Both the position numbers and the translations under genes were made by a program. Shown piece by piece: positions 50,819 through 59,960 of a DNA stretch of 64,000 nt (its first letter is position 1; every line of letters begins with the position of its first letter). The notes under the pieces were generated by a model, which saw nothing but the letters and a program-made list of their open reading frames with translations, was not told where the DNA came from and did not search any database. This DNA is from an uncultured Dehalococcoidia bacterium (GTDB taxonomy: Bacteria; Chloroflexota; Dehalococcoidia; Lucifugimonadales; JADFKI01), in assembly GCA_958295865.1 (NCBI GenBank), contig CATQHF010000001.1:744001-808000 (forward strand). Direction: 5' to 3'.

Positions 50819-53188
50819 ATGCGTTTCGCCCCCCCCCCATACTTATGTTCTAATGGTCTGAAATGGCTTGGGCGCGTCTTTGCCAGATGCGCGCGGGGTG
50901 ATTCAGCCGCCGTCTCGACCGACGAACTTCCGATACTGCACCGGCTCGCAATCGTCTATCTCGCGCTGCCGGTCGCAATCTGGCTGCTGGGCTGGTTCCA
51001 GTGGTGGGTTGGCGTGCCAATGACCGCGCTGCTTGCGGTTGGCTTATGGAAAGCGCTGTCCGGCTCGTGGCGCGTATCCGTCACCCCCGTCGCGCTCATT
51101 CTGCTGCTGCTTGCGCTGCTGTGGGTGATGCTATCCTCCGCCGGCGGGCTGTTCGATGCTGTCAGAGGCGATTGGCCCGTGCATCGCGCGATGCTGCTGG
51201 ATTTGGGCAGAGGCGGCTGGCCCACTTACATAACCGATTACCTGCACGACGAGCCGCCGCTGCTGCGCTACTACCTCGCCTACTACATGGCACCGGCGCT
51301 TGTCGGCAAGTGGCTCGGCGCAGCCGCGTTGAACTGGGCAGTGCCGCTATGGACATGGGGCGGCGTCGGGCTAATCGCGCTGCTCTTCACGCGCGGCTTG
51401 CCCACATTGCGCGCTGCGCTGCTGGCGGTGATAATCCTCATCTTCTTCAGCGGGATAGATGTAGTGGAGTACATGCTGCGCGACGGACTGCCCGATACGG
51501 CAAGGCTGCTGCGGGACACGTGGGGCGAGGGTCATCTCATGTTCGTCACGAACGAACTAAGCCCGATGTTTCTGGAGTACCAGACCAACGCGCTGACCTT
51601 CAAGAATTCGCCTCAGCACTTCATCACGGGCGGGCTTGGCACGCTTCTCATAATCCAACTTTGTCGTCATGCGCGCTTTCTGGCGGTCGGCGGAATCGTA
51701 CTGGCGACTTGCCTCTTCTGGTCACCCTTGCTGTCCATCGGACTGCTGCCGCTGATGGGCGTCCTGTTCATCAAGAACGGCATCCGCCCGTTTCTGACAT
51801 TGCAGAACCTGTTCATAGCGCCGCCACTGGCGGGATTGATTGCGCTGTACTTCACGAGCGGCAAAGTGAACTTCCCTACGGGCTGGCTGTGGGAGGCGTA
51901 TGACGGCGAGTTCCAAATGCTGGCTGATATGTTCATATTCTACTTGGCAGAGTTCGCCTTGCTCGCATTGCTGATAGCGTGGCTGCGTCCCGGCGTCGTC
52001 CGCGAGCCGTTCTTCGCCGTCAGCCTGCTTGTGCTAATTCTTACGCCGTGGTTCTGGTACGGCGGCCCCAACTTCAGCGAGCTGACTCTGCGAGTGGTAG
52101 TGCCGTCCCTTTTCGCGCTCAGCTGCTATGCAACGCATGCCGTAGTGAGCCGCTTGCCCGAGTTCTCCGATAGACCGGCTTCCATCGCGGGAATCGGGGC
52201 GGCGGCATCGGAAGGGAGAAGATGGCTGGCATCCGAAGTTTCCCGGCGCGTCGGCTTCATATTGTTGCTCTGCGTATTGGGCGTGGGCGCGGTTTCAGCC
52301 GTGTACGAGTTCGCGTGGTCATTCAATAATCGCGGCGTTCTGCCGTATGAGCGCACCGACCATTCTCTGCTGGCGGCAGGGTCGAATTCGTGGGTAGCCT
52401 TGCAATTCACAACGCGCGGCATTCCGCAAGCGTTAGGGACGCTGCTTCGGGACAATGAGCGCAAGGGCGGCCCCAAAGGCGACCTCATCATCCGTTCCAA
52501 GTATGAGGTGTATCGTGGTGAAAACCATCTGATATATGTGAACCGAAACTGCAACCCGAATGATGAGAAGCGCTTGGAATACTTTTTGCGCGTCTATCCT
52601 GTTGAACGGGATGTGCTGCTTACGCCCCGTCCACAAGGACTTGCTTACGAGATACTGAACTTCCAATGGGATCGCCTGCACCATTGGGGCGGCGGCGATT
52701 GCCTTGCCACGCGCAGGCTGCCCGACTACGACATCGCGCGCATCCACACCGGGCAGCGAGCCGAGGACGGAACGGTCGTATGGGGAACGGGGTATGACTT
52801 CGAGACCGGCGAGCAGTTCGGCTTGCTCGACGGCTACCGAGCCGAGTATCGGTCGATTGTGACGGGCGAACCGCTAATCGTCTCCGACTTCCATGTGTAT
52901 CTCAGGGGACGCGCGCTCAGCTTCGTCAAGGATGCCTGCGCCCCAACCGCAACGCAGCCGACTTTCTTTTTGCACATCATACCTGCCGACGAGGGCGATC
53001 TGCCCAGCTATCGTAGGCAGCACGGCTTCGACAATATGGACTTCAATTTCGCAGAGTACGGCGTGCGCTTCGACGGAAAGTGCATGGCGACGGTGATTCT
53101 GCCGCCATACGACATCATCGGCATCCGCACCGGCCAGTACACCGCCGACGGTCAGATATGGAAGACAGAGTTCGCCTTCAAGGAATAG
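50819..53188 (+). CDS. large polytopic membrane protein with two C-terminal repeat domains
   Basis: A 789-aa protein with about ten to twelve membrane segments in residues 40-490 (for example ILLLLALLWVMLSSAGGLF). A periplasmic loop DEPPLLRYYLAYYMAPALVG is reminiscent of GT-C glycosyltransferases, but no catalytic motif is certain. The last 230 residues hold two copies of a Cys-containing domain (LIYVNRNC...LPDYDIARIHTGQ and LSFVKDAC...FFLHIIP...GFDNMDFNF...LPPYDIIGIRTGQ) that also ends the protein at 61406. The only usable start, ATG 50819, lies before a C10 tract (50829-50838) in codons 4-7, so expression may be phase variable. Confidence 0.78.
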   Translation: MRFAPPPYLCSNGLKWLGRVFARCARGDSAAVSTDELPILHRLAIVYLALPVAIWLLGWFQWWVGVPMTALLAVGLWKALSGSWRVSVTPVALILLLLALLWVMLSSAGGLFDAVRGDWPVHRAMLLDLGRGGWPTYITDYLHDEPPLLRYYLAYYMAPALVGKWLGAAALNWAVPLWTWGGVGLIALLFTRGLPTLRAALLAVIILIFFSGIDVVEYMLRDGLPDTARLLRDTWGEGHLMFVTNELSPMFLEYQTNALTFKNSPQHFITGGLGTLLIIQLCRHARFLAVGGIVLATCLFWSPLLSIGLLPLMGVLFIKNGIRPFLTLQNLFIAPPLAGLIALYFTSGKVNFPTGWLWEAYDGEFQMLADMFIFYLAEFALLALLIAWLRPGVVREPFFAVSLLVLILTPWFWYGGPNFSELTLRVVVPSLFALSCYATHAVVSRLPEFSDRPASIAGIGAAASEGRRWLASEVSRRVGFILLLCVLGVGAVSAVYEFAWSFNNRGVLPYERTDHSLLAAGSNSWVALQFTTRGIPQALGTLLRDNERKGGPKGDLIIRSKYEVYRGENHLIYVNRNCNPNDEKRLEYFLRVYPVERDVLLTPRPQGLAYEILNFQWDRLHHWGGGDCLATRRLPDYDIARIHTGQRAEDGTVVWGTGYDFETGEQFGLLDGYRAEYRSIVTGEPLIVSDFHVYLRGRALSFVKDACAPTATQPTFFLHIIPADEGDLPSYRRQHGFDNMDFNFAEYGVRFDGKCMATVILPPYDIIGIRTGQYTADGQIWKTEFAFKE
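50829..50856. other. C10 homopolymer plus ATACTTATGTTCTAATGG motif
   Basis: Ten C residues (50829-50838) followed by an 18-base motif that recurs after a C9 tract at 63763-63789 (GTACCAATGTTCTAATGG). It lies in the first codons of the membrane protein gene. On the other strand the motif reads AGAAC-N4-GTAT, loosely like a LexA box. Confidence 0.6.
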
Positions 53189-53375
53189 CGGGAACAGGTT
53201 CCCCGTGTTCTATCATGCTCTCGACCGTCATCTGAATGACCTGTCGGATGTTCTCCAAGGCTTCCGATTCCGTCCGTCCCCATGTCGCGCCGCCCTTGTC
53301 CTTGAGAACGGGAGAGTACGCAATCCAACGGTCATCGTCCGGCTCCAAGACTACTTGAAACAGGTAAGTCTTCAT
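53178..53375 (-). CDS. orphan HicB-like antitoxin domain protein
   Basis: A 65-aa protein with the HicB beta-alpha fold: FQVVLEPDDDRWIAYSPVLKDKGGATWGRTESEALENIRQVIQMTVESMIEHGE. It lacks the C-terminal DNA-binding helix found in many HicB antitoxins, and no HicA toxin gene is adjacent. Its end overlaps the membrane protein gene convergently by 11 bases. It is probably a solitary member rather than a working toxin-antitoxin pair. Confidence 0.8.
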   Translation of the reverse strand: MKTYLFQVVLEPDDDRWIAYSPVLKDKGGATWGRTESEALENIRQVIQMTVESMIEHGEPVPAIP

Positions 53376-53402
53376 TGCCTCACCTTTCCACGCTGGGCAG
53401 CC

Positions 53403-54527
53403 TTAATACTGCTGAAACAGCCTGCCCCACTCCGTTTCCATCGCCGCTTGCACGCGCTTTCTGCCCTTCACCGGCAGCCAGTAGCCGTTGTGATACAGGT
53501 TCGACGCGGCGATGGCGAGATTGACCAGCGGCGAGCGCGCTATGGCGTTCTCCAGCGGCTTGAACGGCCCCCAATAGACCGACTTCTGCCCACTGCTGAA
53601 CAGCGTGTTCTCGCCGCTGCTGAAGCCCCAGTTCACGCCCGAAATGTCGCTGCCCACGACTTGGATGTCGCGTATGTCGCCGCAGCCCAGCCCCAGCTCA
53701 TGCGCCAATCGGATGAACTTTATGCTCATCGGGTCGAACCCCATCATCTTGGCGGCTACGGCGTCTATGGCGACCTGATCCGCGCTGGCGAGTATGACAT
53801 TCTTCGTATGCCAGCGCATGGCGCGCGGTCCCGGCCCGTCGCCCGCGAATGTGCCGTCCGTCACGGCGAATATGCCGGGGTGAATCTGCCGCTGTATTTG
53901 CAGCAGGTCAACCAGCGTCTCATGTATTGCCGAGTGCGTCCAGTGGCGGTTGTGGTTCAGCAGCCCGCCGAAAGCGTTCTTCATTGCCCCCGTAATCGTG
54001 GTGAACACATGCGTCTTCATCGTGGGCAGGTGCAGCACATTCTTGCCTATGAACGCCTCCGGTATCTGAAAGCCGTCGGGATATATCTTGTGCAAGGCGA
54101 GCATGTCGTTCTGCGGGTGAAAGTCGATCCAGCGCGCATCTTCCAGGTGCAGCCCGTCAAGCCCGTGCATGTCCTCGACCGGCTTGTGCTTGTTATTCAC
54201 CACGCCCACCTTCGCGTCCACGACGACCGTGCCGTTGTGCGCGGGGATGAGGTTATCGTAGCCGTCGGCTTTCAGCGCGCGGATTGCGCCGTCGAGCTGC
54301 CATGGAGAGGTGGAGCATGCCGGGTAGTAGTGCTGCCAAGATATGTTGACCTTCAGCAGCGTCGCCGCGTCCCTGACCAGCGCGCGCTGGTAGCCGGCGA
54401 GGCGCATGGCGTTGCCGACATCATCCAAGACCGTCGCGGGCGTAGTAGGAACGACCGCGACGGTTGCCGTCGTAGTCGGGAGTTGCCGTTCTGTCGGCTC
54501 TGCTGCGGGTAGGGTTATGGTTGCCAT
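53403..54527 (-). CDS. DUF362 family protein
   Basis: A 374-aa DUF362 protein, recognised by LLKVNISWQHYYPACSTSPWQLDGAIRALKADGY, the VLHLPTMKTHVFTTITGAMKNAFGGLL motif and a late DQVAIDAVAAKMMGFDP. DUF362 occurs in proteins that may bind metal or iron-sulfur centres; no ferredoxin domain is fused here. Function unknown. ATG 54527 has an AGGAAA site about 6 nt upstream. Confidence 0.85.
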   Translation of the reverse strand: MATITLPAAEPTERQLPTTTATVAVVPTTPATVLDDVGNAMRLAGYQRALVRDAATLLKVNISWQHYYPACSTSPWQLDGAIRALKADGYDNLIPAHNGTVVVDAKVGVVNNKHKPVEDMHGLDGLHLEDARWIDFHPQNDMLALHKIYPDGFQIPEAFIGKNVLHLPTMKTHVFTTITGAMKNAFGGLLNHNRHWTHSAIHETLVDLLQIQRQIHPGIFAVTDGTFAGDGPGPRAMRWHTKNVILASADQVAIDAVAAKMMGFDPMSIKFIRLAHELGLGCGDIRDIQVVGSDISGVNWGFSSGENTLFSSGQKSVYWGPFKPLENAIARSPLVNLAIAASNLYHNGYWLPVKGRKRVQAAMETEWGRLFQQY

Positions 54528-54562
54528 TGGTGTGTTTCCTGTATGTCTGTCAAAAATGCGGT

Positions 54563-54816
54563 GTCTTTCAATCGTCAGGGCATCATTCTCGCTACCATTC
54601 CGAGCGTCCCTATCATTCCGCGCCCCTAGTCATTCTGAGCGCTCCCTGTCATTCCGCGCATCCCCCCTGTCATTCTGAGCGCTTATCCCTGTCATTCTGA
54701 GCGCTTATCCCTGTCATTCCGAGCGTAGCGAGGAATCTAAAATCCCTGCCGTCAACAAGCCCGATATAGCAAGCATTTTAGACCCCTCACTCCGTTCGCA
54801 GCGACAATTGAAAGAC
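54563..54816. repeat. MITE family 2, copy 2
   Basis: Terminal inverted repeats GTCTTTCAATCGTCA and GACAATTGAAAGAC enclose multiple CATTCYGAGCG units and CCTCACTCCGTTCGCAG. Its right end supplies the -35 hexamer (TTGAAA) of the small-RNA promoter that follows. No protein gene lies in 54528-55131. Confidence 0.82.
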
Positions 54817-54835
54817 CCTGGAATTATGATATAAT
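54808..54835 (+). promoter_or_regulatory. strong sigma-70 promoter of a candidate small RNA
   Basis: TTGAAA (54808-54813), a 16-base spacer and a perfect TATAAT (54830-54835). Predicted transcription start is near 54842. Confidence 0.72.
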
Positions 54836-54841
54836 CACGCC

Positions 54842-54926
54842 GTCAACACGTTGCTAGTGTGAGCTAGTCCTACGTTATGGGTCTGTCCTGAGTGTATCAC
54901 CATTCACAAAGGACGGACCCTTTTTT
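54842..54926 (+). ncRNA. candidate small RNA of about 85 nt
   Basis: A consensus promoter is followed after about 37 bases by a strong intrinsic terminator, and no protein frame lies between or after it on this strand. The body contains CTAG...CTAG and ACGT...ACGT inverted pairs (54845-54875). It is not a tRNA, and it does not match 6S, SRP, tmRNA or RNase P in size or sequence as I know them. It lies between the DUF362 gene and rpoD, both on the opposite strand. Confidence 0.6.
54879..54926 (+). terminator. intrinsic terminator of the small RNA
   Basis: GGGTCTGTCCT (54879-54889) pairs with AGGACGGACCC (54910-54920), 11 bp with one G-U, followed by six T (54921-54926). It is among the strongest terminators visible in the window. 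Confidence 0.85.
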
Positions 54927-54942
54927 GCGCCTTGTCTCTTTG

Positions 54943-55122
54943 GGTTTTGTGGACATTTGCGTCATTCCCGTGAAAACGGGAATCCAGAATCTCAGAATGC
55001 AGGCTCTTTCGCATATTTCAGGCTATTCCAAAGCGCTGGATTCCTGCCCCTGCTTTCGCAGGGGTGACGTTCTTTCGCAGGAATGACGAGACGAAAAGTC
55101 GAGTGGTGTCCCCAACCTTGCA
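54943..55122. repeat. MITE family 1, copy E
   Basis: Runs from GGGTTTTGTGGACATTTGCG to GAAAAGTCGAGTGGTGTCC with both family hairpins intact (CATTCCCGTGAAAACGGG; CCTGCCCCTGCTTTCGCAGG). It is closely similar to copy A at 18101-18310 and ends 10 bases before the rpoD stop codon. Confidence 0.82.
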
Positions 55123-55131
55123 CGGCTTCGG

Positions 55132-56670
55132 CTACTCCAGAAAATCCCTCAGCTTCTTGGAGCGGTTGGGATGCCGCAGCTTTCGCAGCGCCTTCGCCTC
55201 TATCTGGCGGATGCGCTCGCGGGTTACGCCGAAGTCGCGCCCGACCTCTTCCAGCGTGCGGCCGCGCCCGTCCTCAAGCCCGAAGCGGAGTTGCAGCACG
55301 CGCGCCTCGCGCTCGTTCAGCGTGCAAAGCACATCGTCCACCTGCTCTTTCAGCAGCTGATATGACGCCGCGTCCGCCGGGGCAAGTGCGCTTCGGTCTT
55401 CGATGAAATCCCCTAGGTGGCTGTCCTCTTCCTCGCCGATGGGCGTTTCGAGCGACACGGGTTCTTGGGAAATCTTCAGGATTTCGCGCACGCGCTCAGG
55501 CGTGACATCCATGCCGGAGCCTATCTCTTCGCTAGTCGGCTCGCGCCCGTACTCCTGCACGAGGCGGCGGCTGACGCGCAGCAGCTTGTTTATCGTCTCG
55601 ACCATGTGAACGGGAATGCGGATTGTGCGCGCCTGATCCGCGATTGCCCTTGTGATTGCCTGCCGAATCCACCATGTAGCGTAGGTGCTGAACTTGTAGC
55701 CCTTACGGTAGTCGAACTTCTCCACGGCGCGGATTAGCCCGATATTGCCTTCCTGTATGAGGTCGAGCAGCGACATGCCCCTTCCGATGTACTTCTTGGC
55801 GACGCTGACGACGAGCCTGAGATTGGCTTCCGCCAGATGGCGCTGCGCGCGCCTGCCCGCCGTCTTCGCGCGCCCGAAATACCTGCCGAATGTGAGTTCG
55901 TAGGTCTCGATGGCTTCCTTGTAGCCGGGCGTGTCGTTCAGCGTGTTCAGCTGGCTGAGGCTTGGCGAGACCTCGAATATCTCATGGATTTCCTGCGGAA
56001 TGAGGCGGCTGTTGAGCGAAAGTTCCTTGATTTCCGCCTTCACATCGTCGGGTTCTCTGTTCAGAATCTCGGCGACGAAGTTGAGCAGCTCTTCGGGCAG
56101 CTCACCGTCGAGGCACTCGGTCAGATCTTCGTCGGTGAGCATCTGGTAGAGCGTCTTGGGCTTTTTGACGGCGTGGTATCGGCAGAAGGCATCGAGGAGG
56201 GGCAGGGAGCCGTGGATGTTTATCATGAACTGGTGGACGCACATCCAAGCGCGGGGACGCTTGCCTATGAGCGATTCCAGCTCTTGCTCAACCAGTTCGA
56301 TATGCTTCCACTCTTCCATTTCGCGGGCGAGCTTGCGCTCGTCGGCGGCTTTCAGAAGCCCGACCCTGCCGATTTCGCGGAGATACATGCGAACGGGGTC
56401 GTCGATGATGTCAACATTCTCGAGCTTCTTGACCCACTCGCTATCTATATCCGGCTCGTCCGATTCCTTCTCGTCATCGTCGTCGTAATTTGCGCCGTTG
56501 CGGTCTTCCGACGCGCCGTTGCGCCCCGATAGGATGACTTCAGGCTCACCAAGCCTGTAACCGTCCTCTCTGGATCTGCTGGTTTGGATGAGGTCTCCGG
56601 TGGATACGCCTTGAATACCCCCTCCGTTCATCGTCATATTGTCTATATCGCCATCCATCGCGTTGTTCAT
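55132..56670 (-). CDS. rpoD: primary RNA polymerase sigma factor
   Basis: A 512-aa group 1 sigma-70. Region 1.2 ([17 protein letters not shown]) follows an acidic N-terminus. Region 2 has the -10 recognition and melting helices ([29 protein letters not shown]). Region 3 is present, and region 4.2 ([31 protein letters not shown]) contacts the -35. A poorly conserved insert of about 150 residues lies between regions 1.2 and 2. It lies 62 bases after dnaG, as in the macromolecular-synthesis operon of many bacteria. It explains the TTGACA/TATAAT-type promoters seen here. Confidence 0.95.
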   Translation of the reverse strand: MNNAMDGDIDNMTMNGGGIQGVSTGDLIQTSRSREDGYRLGEPEVILSGRNGASEDRNGANYDDDDEKESDEPDIDSEWVKKLENVDIIDDPVRMYLREIGRVGLLKAADERKLAREMEEWKHIELVEQELESLIGKRPRAWMCVHQFMINIHGSLPLLDAFCRYHAVKKPKTLYQMLTDEDLTECLDGELPEELLNFVAEILNREPDDVKAEIKELSLNSRLIPQEIHEIFEVSPSLSQLNTLNDTPGYKEAIETYELTFGRYFGRAKTAGRRAQRHLAEANLRLVVSVAKKYIGRGMSLLDLIQEGNIGLIRAVEKFDYRKGYKFSTYATWWIRQAITRAIADQARTIRIPVHMVETINKLLRVSRRLVQEYGREPTSEEIGSGMDVTPERVREILKISQEPVSLETPIGEEEDSHLGDFIEDRSALAPADAASYQLLKEQVDDVLCTLNEREARVLQLRFGLEDGRGRTLEEVGRDFGVTRERIRQIEAKALRKLRHPNRSKKLRDFLE

Positions 56671-56732
56671 GTATTCGTACCCCCGCGTACTTCAAGTTTT
56701 CTGTGTCCGTTTGTGCGCTGTGTTCGTTGGTC

Positions 56733-58574
56733 TTATCGTAGTTCAGTCGCCTTTATGCCCGCGTTGACATTGGCGATTTCAGCCGCCATCTCGCGCGGCG
56801 GCGGCGTGGTTATGTCGGTAGTCAGCATCATCGCTTCCTGCCGTTCTAGCAGGTGGCGGCGCTTGAGACGCTGCATGCACTGCGCCAGCGCGCGCTCGCT
56901 GTCCAAGGTGTCCATCCGAATGTCCGCGCGCGCGTCCTCAGCCGCCATCAGCTCATGCAGATGCGCCCGCAGCGGCTCATCCAGCGACGCCCGCAGTTCT
57001 TCTATGTCGGCGCACTCTATCCAGCGCGCGAAAATCTCCCTGTCCGCGCTCTTGCGGAAGTATTCGGGCGAGAAGTCGTTCAGGTTGTATCGCAGTTCGG
57101 GCCTGTTCAGCAGCAGCCCAAGCAGAAAGTCTTCGAGGATGTCTTCCCGATTGCCGACCAGCGCGGAGCTGGCGACTTGGCGTTGGCCGCCGTCCCTTTG
57201 CATTGGACGGCGTCGCTGTCCGTTGGGAGCGGTTGGCGTTCGCGGCAGCCCCGCTCTGAGGGCGTCCAGCGTGATGTCGAGGGCGTCGGCGAGGTCTTGG
57301 AGGTATCGCTGCTGGTCAAAGGGGTTCTGCGTGGCTGCAATCAGGGGAAAGATGGCTTCTACGACTTGGGACTTGCCTTGCCCGCTTGCGGTGTCGAAGC
57401 GCGATGCGATGGCGGGTATGAGGTAGCTCATAAGCGGCGGCGCGTTCTTCGTCAGCCGCTCCCATTCAGCCGCATCATGACGGATTAGGTCGTCGGGGTC
57501 TTTTCCATCAGGCAGCGCGGCGATGTTCAGCGTGATGGGATCGCGCCGATGCAGCACGCCCTGCGAGCGTCCCCGCGCGGCGGACTGCGCGCCGATGACC
57601 TTCCATGACGCTTCCAGGCTTCGCAGCGTGGCTTCCTGCCCGGCGGTATCGGGGTCGAGCGCAAGCACGAAATTGGTCGCCAGCGATTTGAGCTGCGCGA
57701 CCTGATTCTCCGTCAGCGCAGTTCCCATGGACGCGACCACATTCGCGTAGCCGTGCTGATGGGCGGCGATTACATCCATATAGCCTTCGACGATGATGCC
57801 GGTATTGGATGCGCGGATAGGGGAGTGAGCGAGGTGAAGCCCGTATAGGGTGCTGCGCTTGTCGAATATGGGGGTGCTTGCGGTGTTGATGTATTTAGGA
57901 TTGTAGCCCGGCGCGTCCGCGGGCGGCTCTTGCAATTGCCTGCCGCCGAAGCCGATGATATTGCCCTGCCTGTCAGGTATGGGAAACATCAGCCTGTCGC
58001 GGAAGAAGTCCCAAGTCCTGCCCGACTCATCGTTGCGATATATCAGCCCCGACGCCACCGCGTCGGCCTCGGGCGCTCCCATGCTGGCAAGGTAGGTTTT
58101 CAGGGCGTCCCATCTGTCGGGCGAATAGCCGAGCTGGAAGCCGTCAATCATGTCTGCGCTGACGCCGCGCCGCTTGAGATACTCCATCGCGGCGCTGCCC
58201 TGCGGCGATTTAAGCCGCTCTTGGTAGTAGCTCGCGGCGAGGCGGTTGATGTTGTGCAGCCTGTTGCGCCGCTCGCCGTCCTGCTTGCCGGTCTGCGATA
58301 ACTCCACGCCCGCCTTTTGCGCCAGCAGCCGAAGCGCATCGCCGAACTCCAGGTTCTGGTGGCGCATCACGAACGAAAAGGCGTCGCCCCCGGTAGAGCA
58401 AGCGCCGAAGCAGCGCCAGCTTTGCCGCTCCGGGTTCACGATGAACGAGGGCGTGCGCTCCGTGTGGAACGGGCACGGCGCTTTGAAGTTGCGCCCCGCC
58501 TTTTGCAGCGCGAGGTAGCCCGACACCACATCCACGATGTCCAGACGCGCCCGTATGTCGTCAACTATGCTCAT
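56733..58574 (-). CDS. dnaG: DNA primase
   Basis: A 613-aa primase that makes RNA primers at replication forks. The N-terminal CHC2 zinc domain (CPFHTERTPSF...WRCFGACSTGGDAFSF) has one extra residue between the last two Cys compared with the common CxxC. The catalytic core carries the LMFPIPDRQGNIIGFGGR region, VEGYMDVIAAHQHG of the TOPRIM domain and ALDPDTAGQEA. The C-terminal part binds DnaB helicase in this family. The start has no clear ribosome-binding site. rpoD follows in the same direction. Confidence 0.95.
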   Translation of the reverse strand: MSIVDDIRARLDIVDVVSGYLALQKAGRNFKAPCPFHTERTPSFIVNPERQSWRCFGACSTGGDAFSFVMRHQNLEFGDALRLLAQKAGVELSQTGKQDGERRNRLHNINRLAASYYQERLKSPQGSAAMEYLKRRGVSADMIDGFQLGYSPDRWDALKTYLASMGAPEADAVASGLIYRNDESGRTWDFFRDRLMFPIPDRQGNIIGFGGRQLQEPPADAPGYNPKYINTASTPIFDKRSTLYGLHLAHSPIRASNTGIIVEGYMDVIAAHQHGYANVVASMGTALTENQVAQLKSLATNFVLALDPDTAGQEATLRSLEASWKVIGAQSAARGRSQGVLHRRDPITLNIAALPDGKDPDDLIRHDAAEWERLTKNAPPLMSYLIPAIASRFDTASGQGKSQVVEAIFPLIAATQNPFDQQRYLQDLADALDITLDALRAGLPRTPTAPNGQRRRPMQRDGGQRQVASSALVGNREDILEDFLLGLLLNRPELRYNLNDFSPEYFRKSADREIFARWIECADIEELRASLDEPLRAHLHELMAAEDARADIRMDTLDSERALAQCMQRLKRRHLLERQEAMMLTTDITTPPPREMAAEIANVNAGIKATELR

Positions 58575-58613
58575 AAATCTCAGTCGTCGGTAATCAGTCC
58601 GATGGCAGTGTTG

Positions 58614-58660
58614 CTAGGTTGTGTAGATATTTGCGTCATTCCCGCGTATCAGCGGGTCTC
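58614..58660. repeat. MITE family 1, copy G (terminal fragment)
   Basis: CTAGGTTGTGTAGATATTTGCGTCATTCCCGCG followed by a diverged hairpin arm. It lies just upstream of dnaG on the plus-strand map and includes the stop and last codons of the HNH-like gene. Confidence 0.65.
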
Positions 58661-59097
58661 GGTCGCAAGATTGACTCCCACGAACCAGGCTTCGCATGGA
58701 TACCATAGTAAGCGCCGGAGGTTCTTATAAAGTCCCACTGTTCTTCGGTGAGAGGCAGTTTGAGCATGATCGAGCCTTTGGGCGTGGCTTTCGTCACGGG
58801 GTTCGTGTGGAGCACCGGGACTTCGAGCATGTATCTCTTCGCATTGGTGACCGTCGCGCCACTCACTGAGTTCACGAACGCGCCGCCCAAAGACATTCCA
58901 CGCCATACCTCTAGCGGCGCATAGCCGTGCAAGTCCATGTGGTGCAACTCGAAGTCTACGTTGTCAAATTCCTCATGGCACAGTGAGCAAGTCCGCCCGG
59001 CGAAGTGTCTATTCGCGTCTTCAAACAACGCCTTCCGCTTCTCTTCAAACGCCTTTCGCGCCTCTTCCTTGAGGTCGTTCTTACCTTCACTCTTCAT
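58636..59097 (-). CDS. HNH-endonuclease-like protein with repeat-derived C-terminus
   Basis: A 153-aa protein. A basic helical start (KEEARKAFEEKRKALFEDANRHF) precedes a zinc-type CSLCHEEFDNVDFELHHMDLHGY motif that resembles the first half of an HNH nuclease site (CxxC...HH). The second zinc pair is not obvious. The last eight to ten codons and the TGA stop lie in a MITE family 1 end (about 58636-58660), so the original C-terminus may have been replaced. Function is uncertain; a nuclease or DNA-binding role is inferred. Confidence 0.65.
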   Translation of the reverse strand: MKSEGKNDLKEEARKAFEEKRKALFEDANRHFAGRTCSLCHEEFDNVDFELHHMDLHGYAPLEVWRGMSLGGAFVNSVSGATVTNAKRYMLEVPVLHTNPVTKATPKGSIMLKLPLTEEQWDFIRTSGAYYGIHAKPGSWESILRPRPADTRE

Positions 59098-59129
59098 TTT
59101 GGTCTCATCCTATCCCTGTTGGCGCAGCA

Positions 59130-59205
59130 ACCTAGTTACAATTATTTTAGGCTATCTCAAAGCGCTGGATTCCTGCTTTCGCAGGAATGACGGAGTGAAC
59201 TTCAT
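59130..59205. repeat. MITE family 1, copy H (partial)
   Basis: ATTTTAGGCTATCTCAAAGC with the GGATTCCTGCTTTCGCAGGAATGACGG hairpin region, about 75 bases, between the HNH-like gene and a small helical protein gene. Confidence 0.7.
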
Positions 59206-59251
59206 GAGTGGCGGGTGAAGTCCACAGCCCCTACGTTGTCGGCCAGATGCG

Positions 59252-59611
59252 CTACTCGTCGCTCTGCGAGTAGGCATACTCCGCGATCTTCGTCAGCGGT
59301 TCGCGCACGCTTGCCAGATGCCATGCGATGTGGTCGATGGACGCCCGCATGTCCACGAGCGAGTCGCCGATGGAATCCCAATCGTGCGATGTCTTCAGCA
59401 TGTTGTGCAAGTGGTCGGTGAACTCCTTTTGCGCGCCCCACAGGTCGCCGAGGTCGGTGCTGACGCTCGCAAGCTCGGCGTCCAGCGTATCCGGCAGTCC
59501 TAGTTCGCGCAGCCGAATGACCACATTGTGCGCCATAACCGCCGTGCGGCGCGCCTGATTGAGGTCGGCTTCCATCTCTGTCGCGGCGATGTTCTCCCCA
59601 TTGGCGTTCAA
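59252..59611 (-). CDS. hypothetical helical protein
   Basis: A 119-aa acidic protein, predicted almost fully helical (ADLNQARRTAVMAHNVVIRLRELG, then EFTDHLHNMLKTSHDWDSIGDSLVDMRASIDHIAWHLASV). It may form a four-helix bundle. I do not recognise it. It lies downstream of dgt and the 59692 gene on the same strand and may be cotranscribed. Confidence 0.65.
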   Translation of the reverse strand: MNANGENIAATEMEADLNQARRTAVMAHNVVIRLRELGLPDTLDAELASVSTDLGDLWGAQKEFTDHLHNMLKTSHDWDSIGDSLVDMRASIDHIAWHLASVREPLTKIAEYAYSQSDE

Positions 59612-59691
59612 GGGCTTTCCCTCTTGCTTTCTACATCCCGTTGTCGATGTTGACCTGCGCCATCCGTCCCGAACCCGTCGAAGGACAAGGA

Positions 59692-59952
59692 TTACTCATC
59701 GCTGCCCAGCGCCGCATAGTGCGACAGGTACAGCATCCAGAGTTCACGAATCAGCTCGAGCGCGTTCTGCTGCGGCGCTTCGTCCATCTCGTTTATCTGC
59801 TCGAAAGTCGTCCGCCACAGGTGATCGACCTCAGCCTTCCAAGGCGCGTACTCGATGCCGTGAGCGTCCCGCTGCATAGCCTCCAAGTGTTCGCGCACGC
59901 GCTTTGTTTGGAGCGATACGGTTCGCAGGCGCACCCTGTCGGCGGGCGTCAT
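59692..59952 (-). CDS. hypothetical small helical protein
   Basis: An 86-aa protein starting MTPADRVRLRTVSLQTKRVREHLEAMQRDAHG and ending in NALELIRELWMLYLSHYAALGSDE. Predicted helical and not recognised. The frame is open to 59961, abutting the dgt stop, so it is probably translated from the dgt transcript. Confidence 0.6.
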   Translation of the reverse strand: MTPADRVRLRTVSLQTKRVREHLEAMQRDAHGIEYAPWKAEVDHLWRTTFEQINEMDEAPQQNALELIRELWMLYLSHYAALGSDE

Positions 59953-59960
59953 TGTACCCA

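Noticed and set aside
50829..50856. LexA (SOS) box reading of the motif after the C10 tract.
   Set aside because: Only one half-site (GAAC) fits well, the genes are not SOS-like, and the motif orientation differs relative to the two genes.
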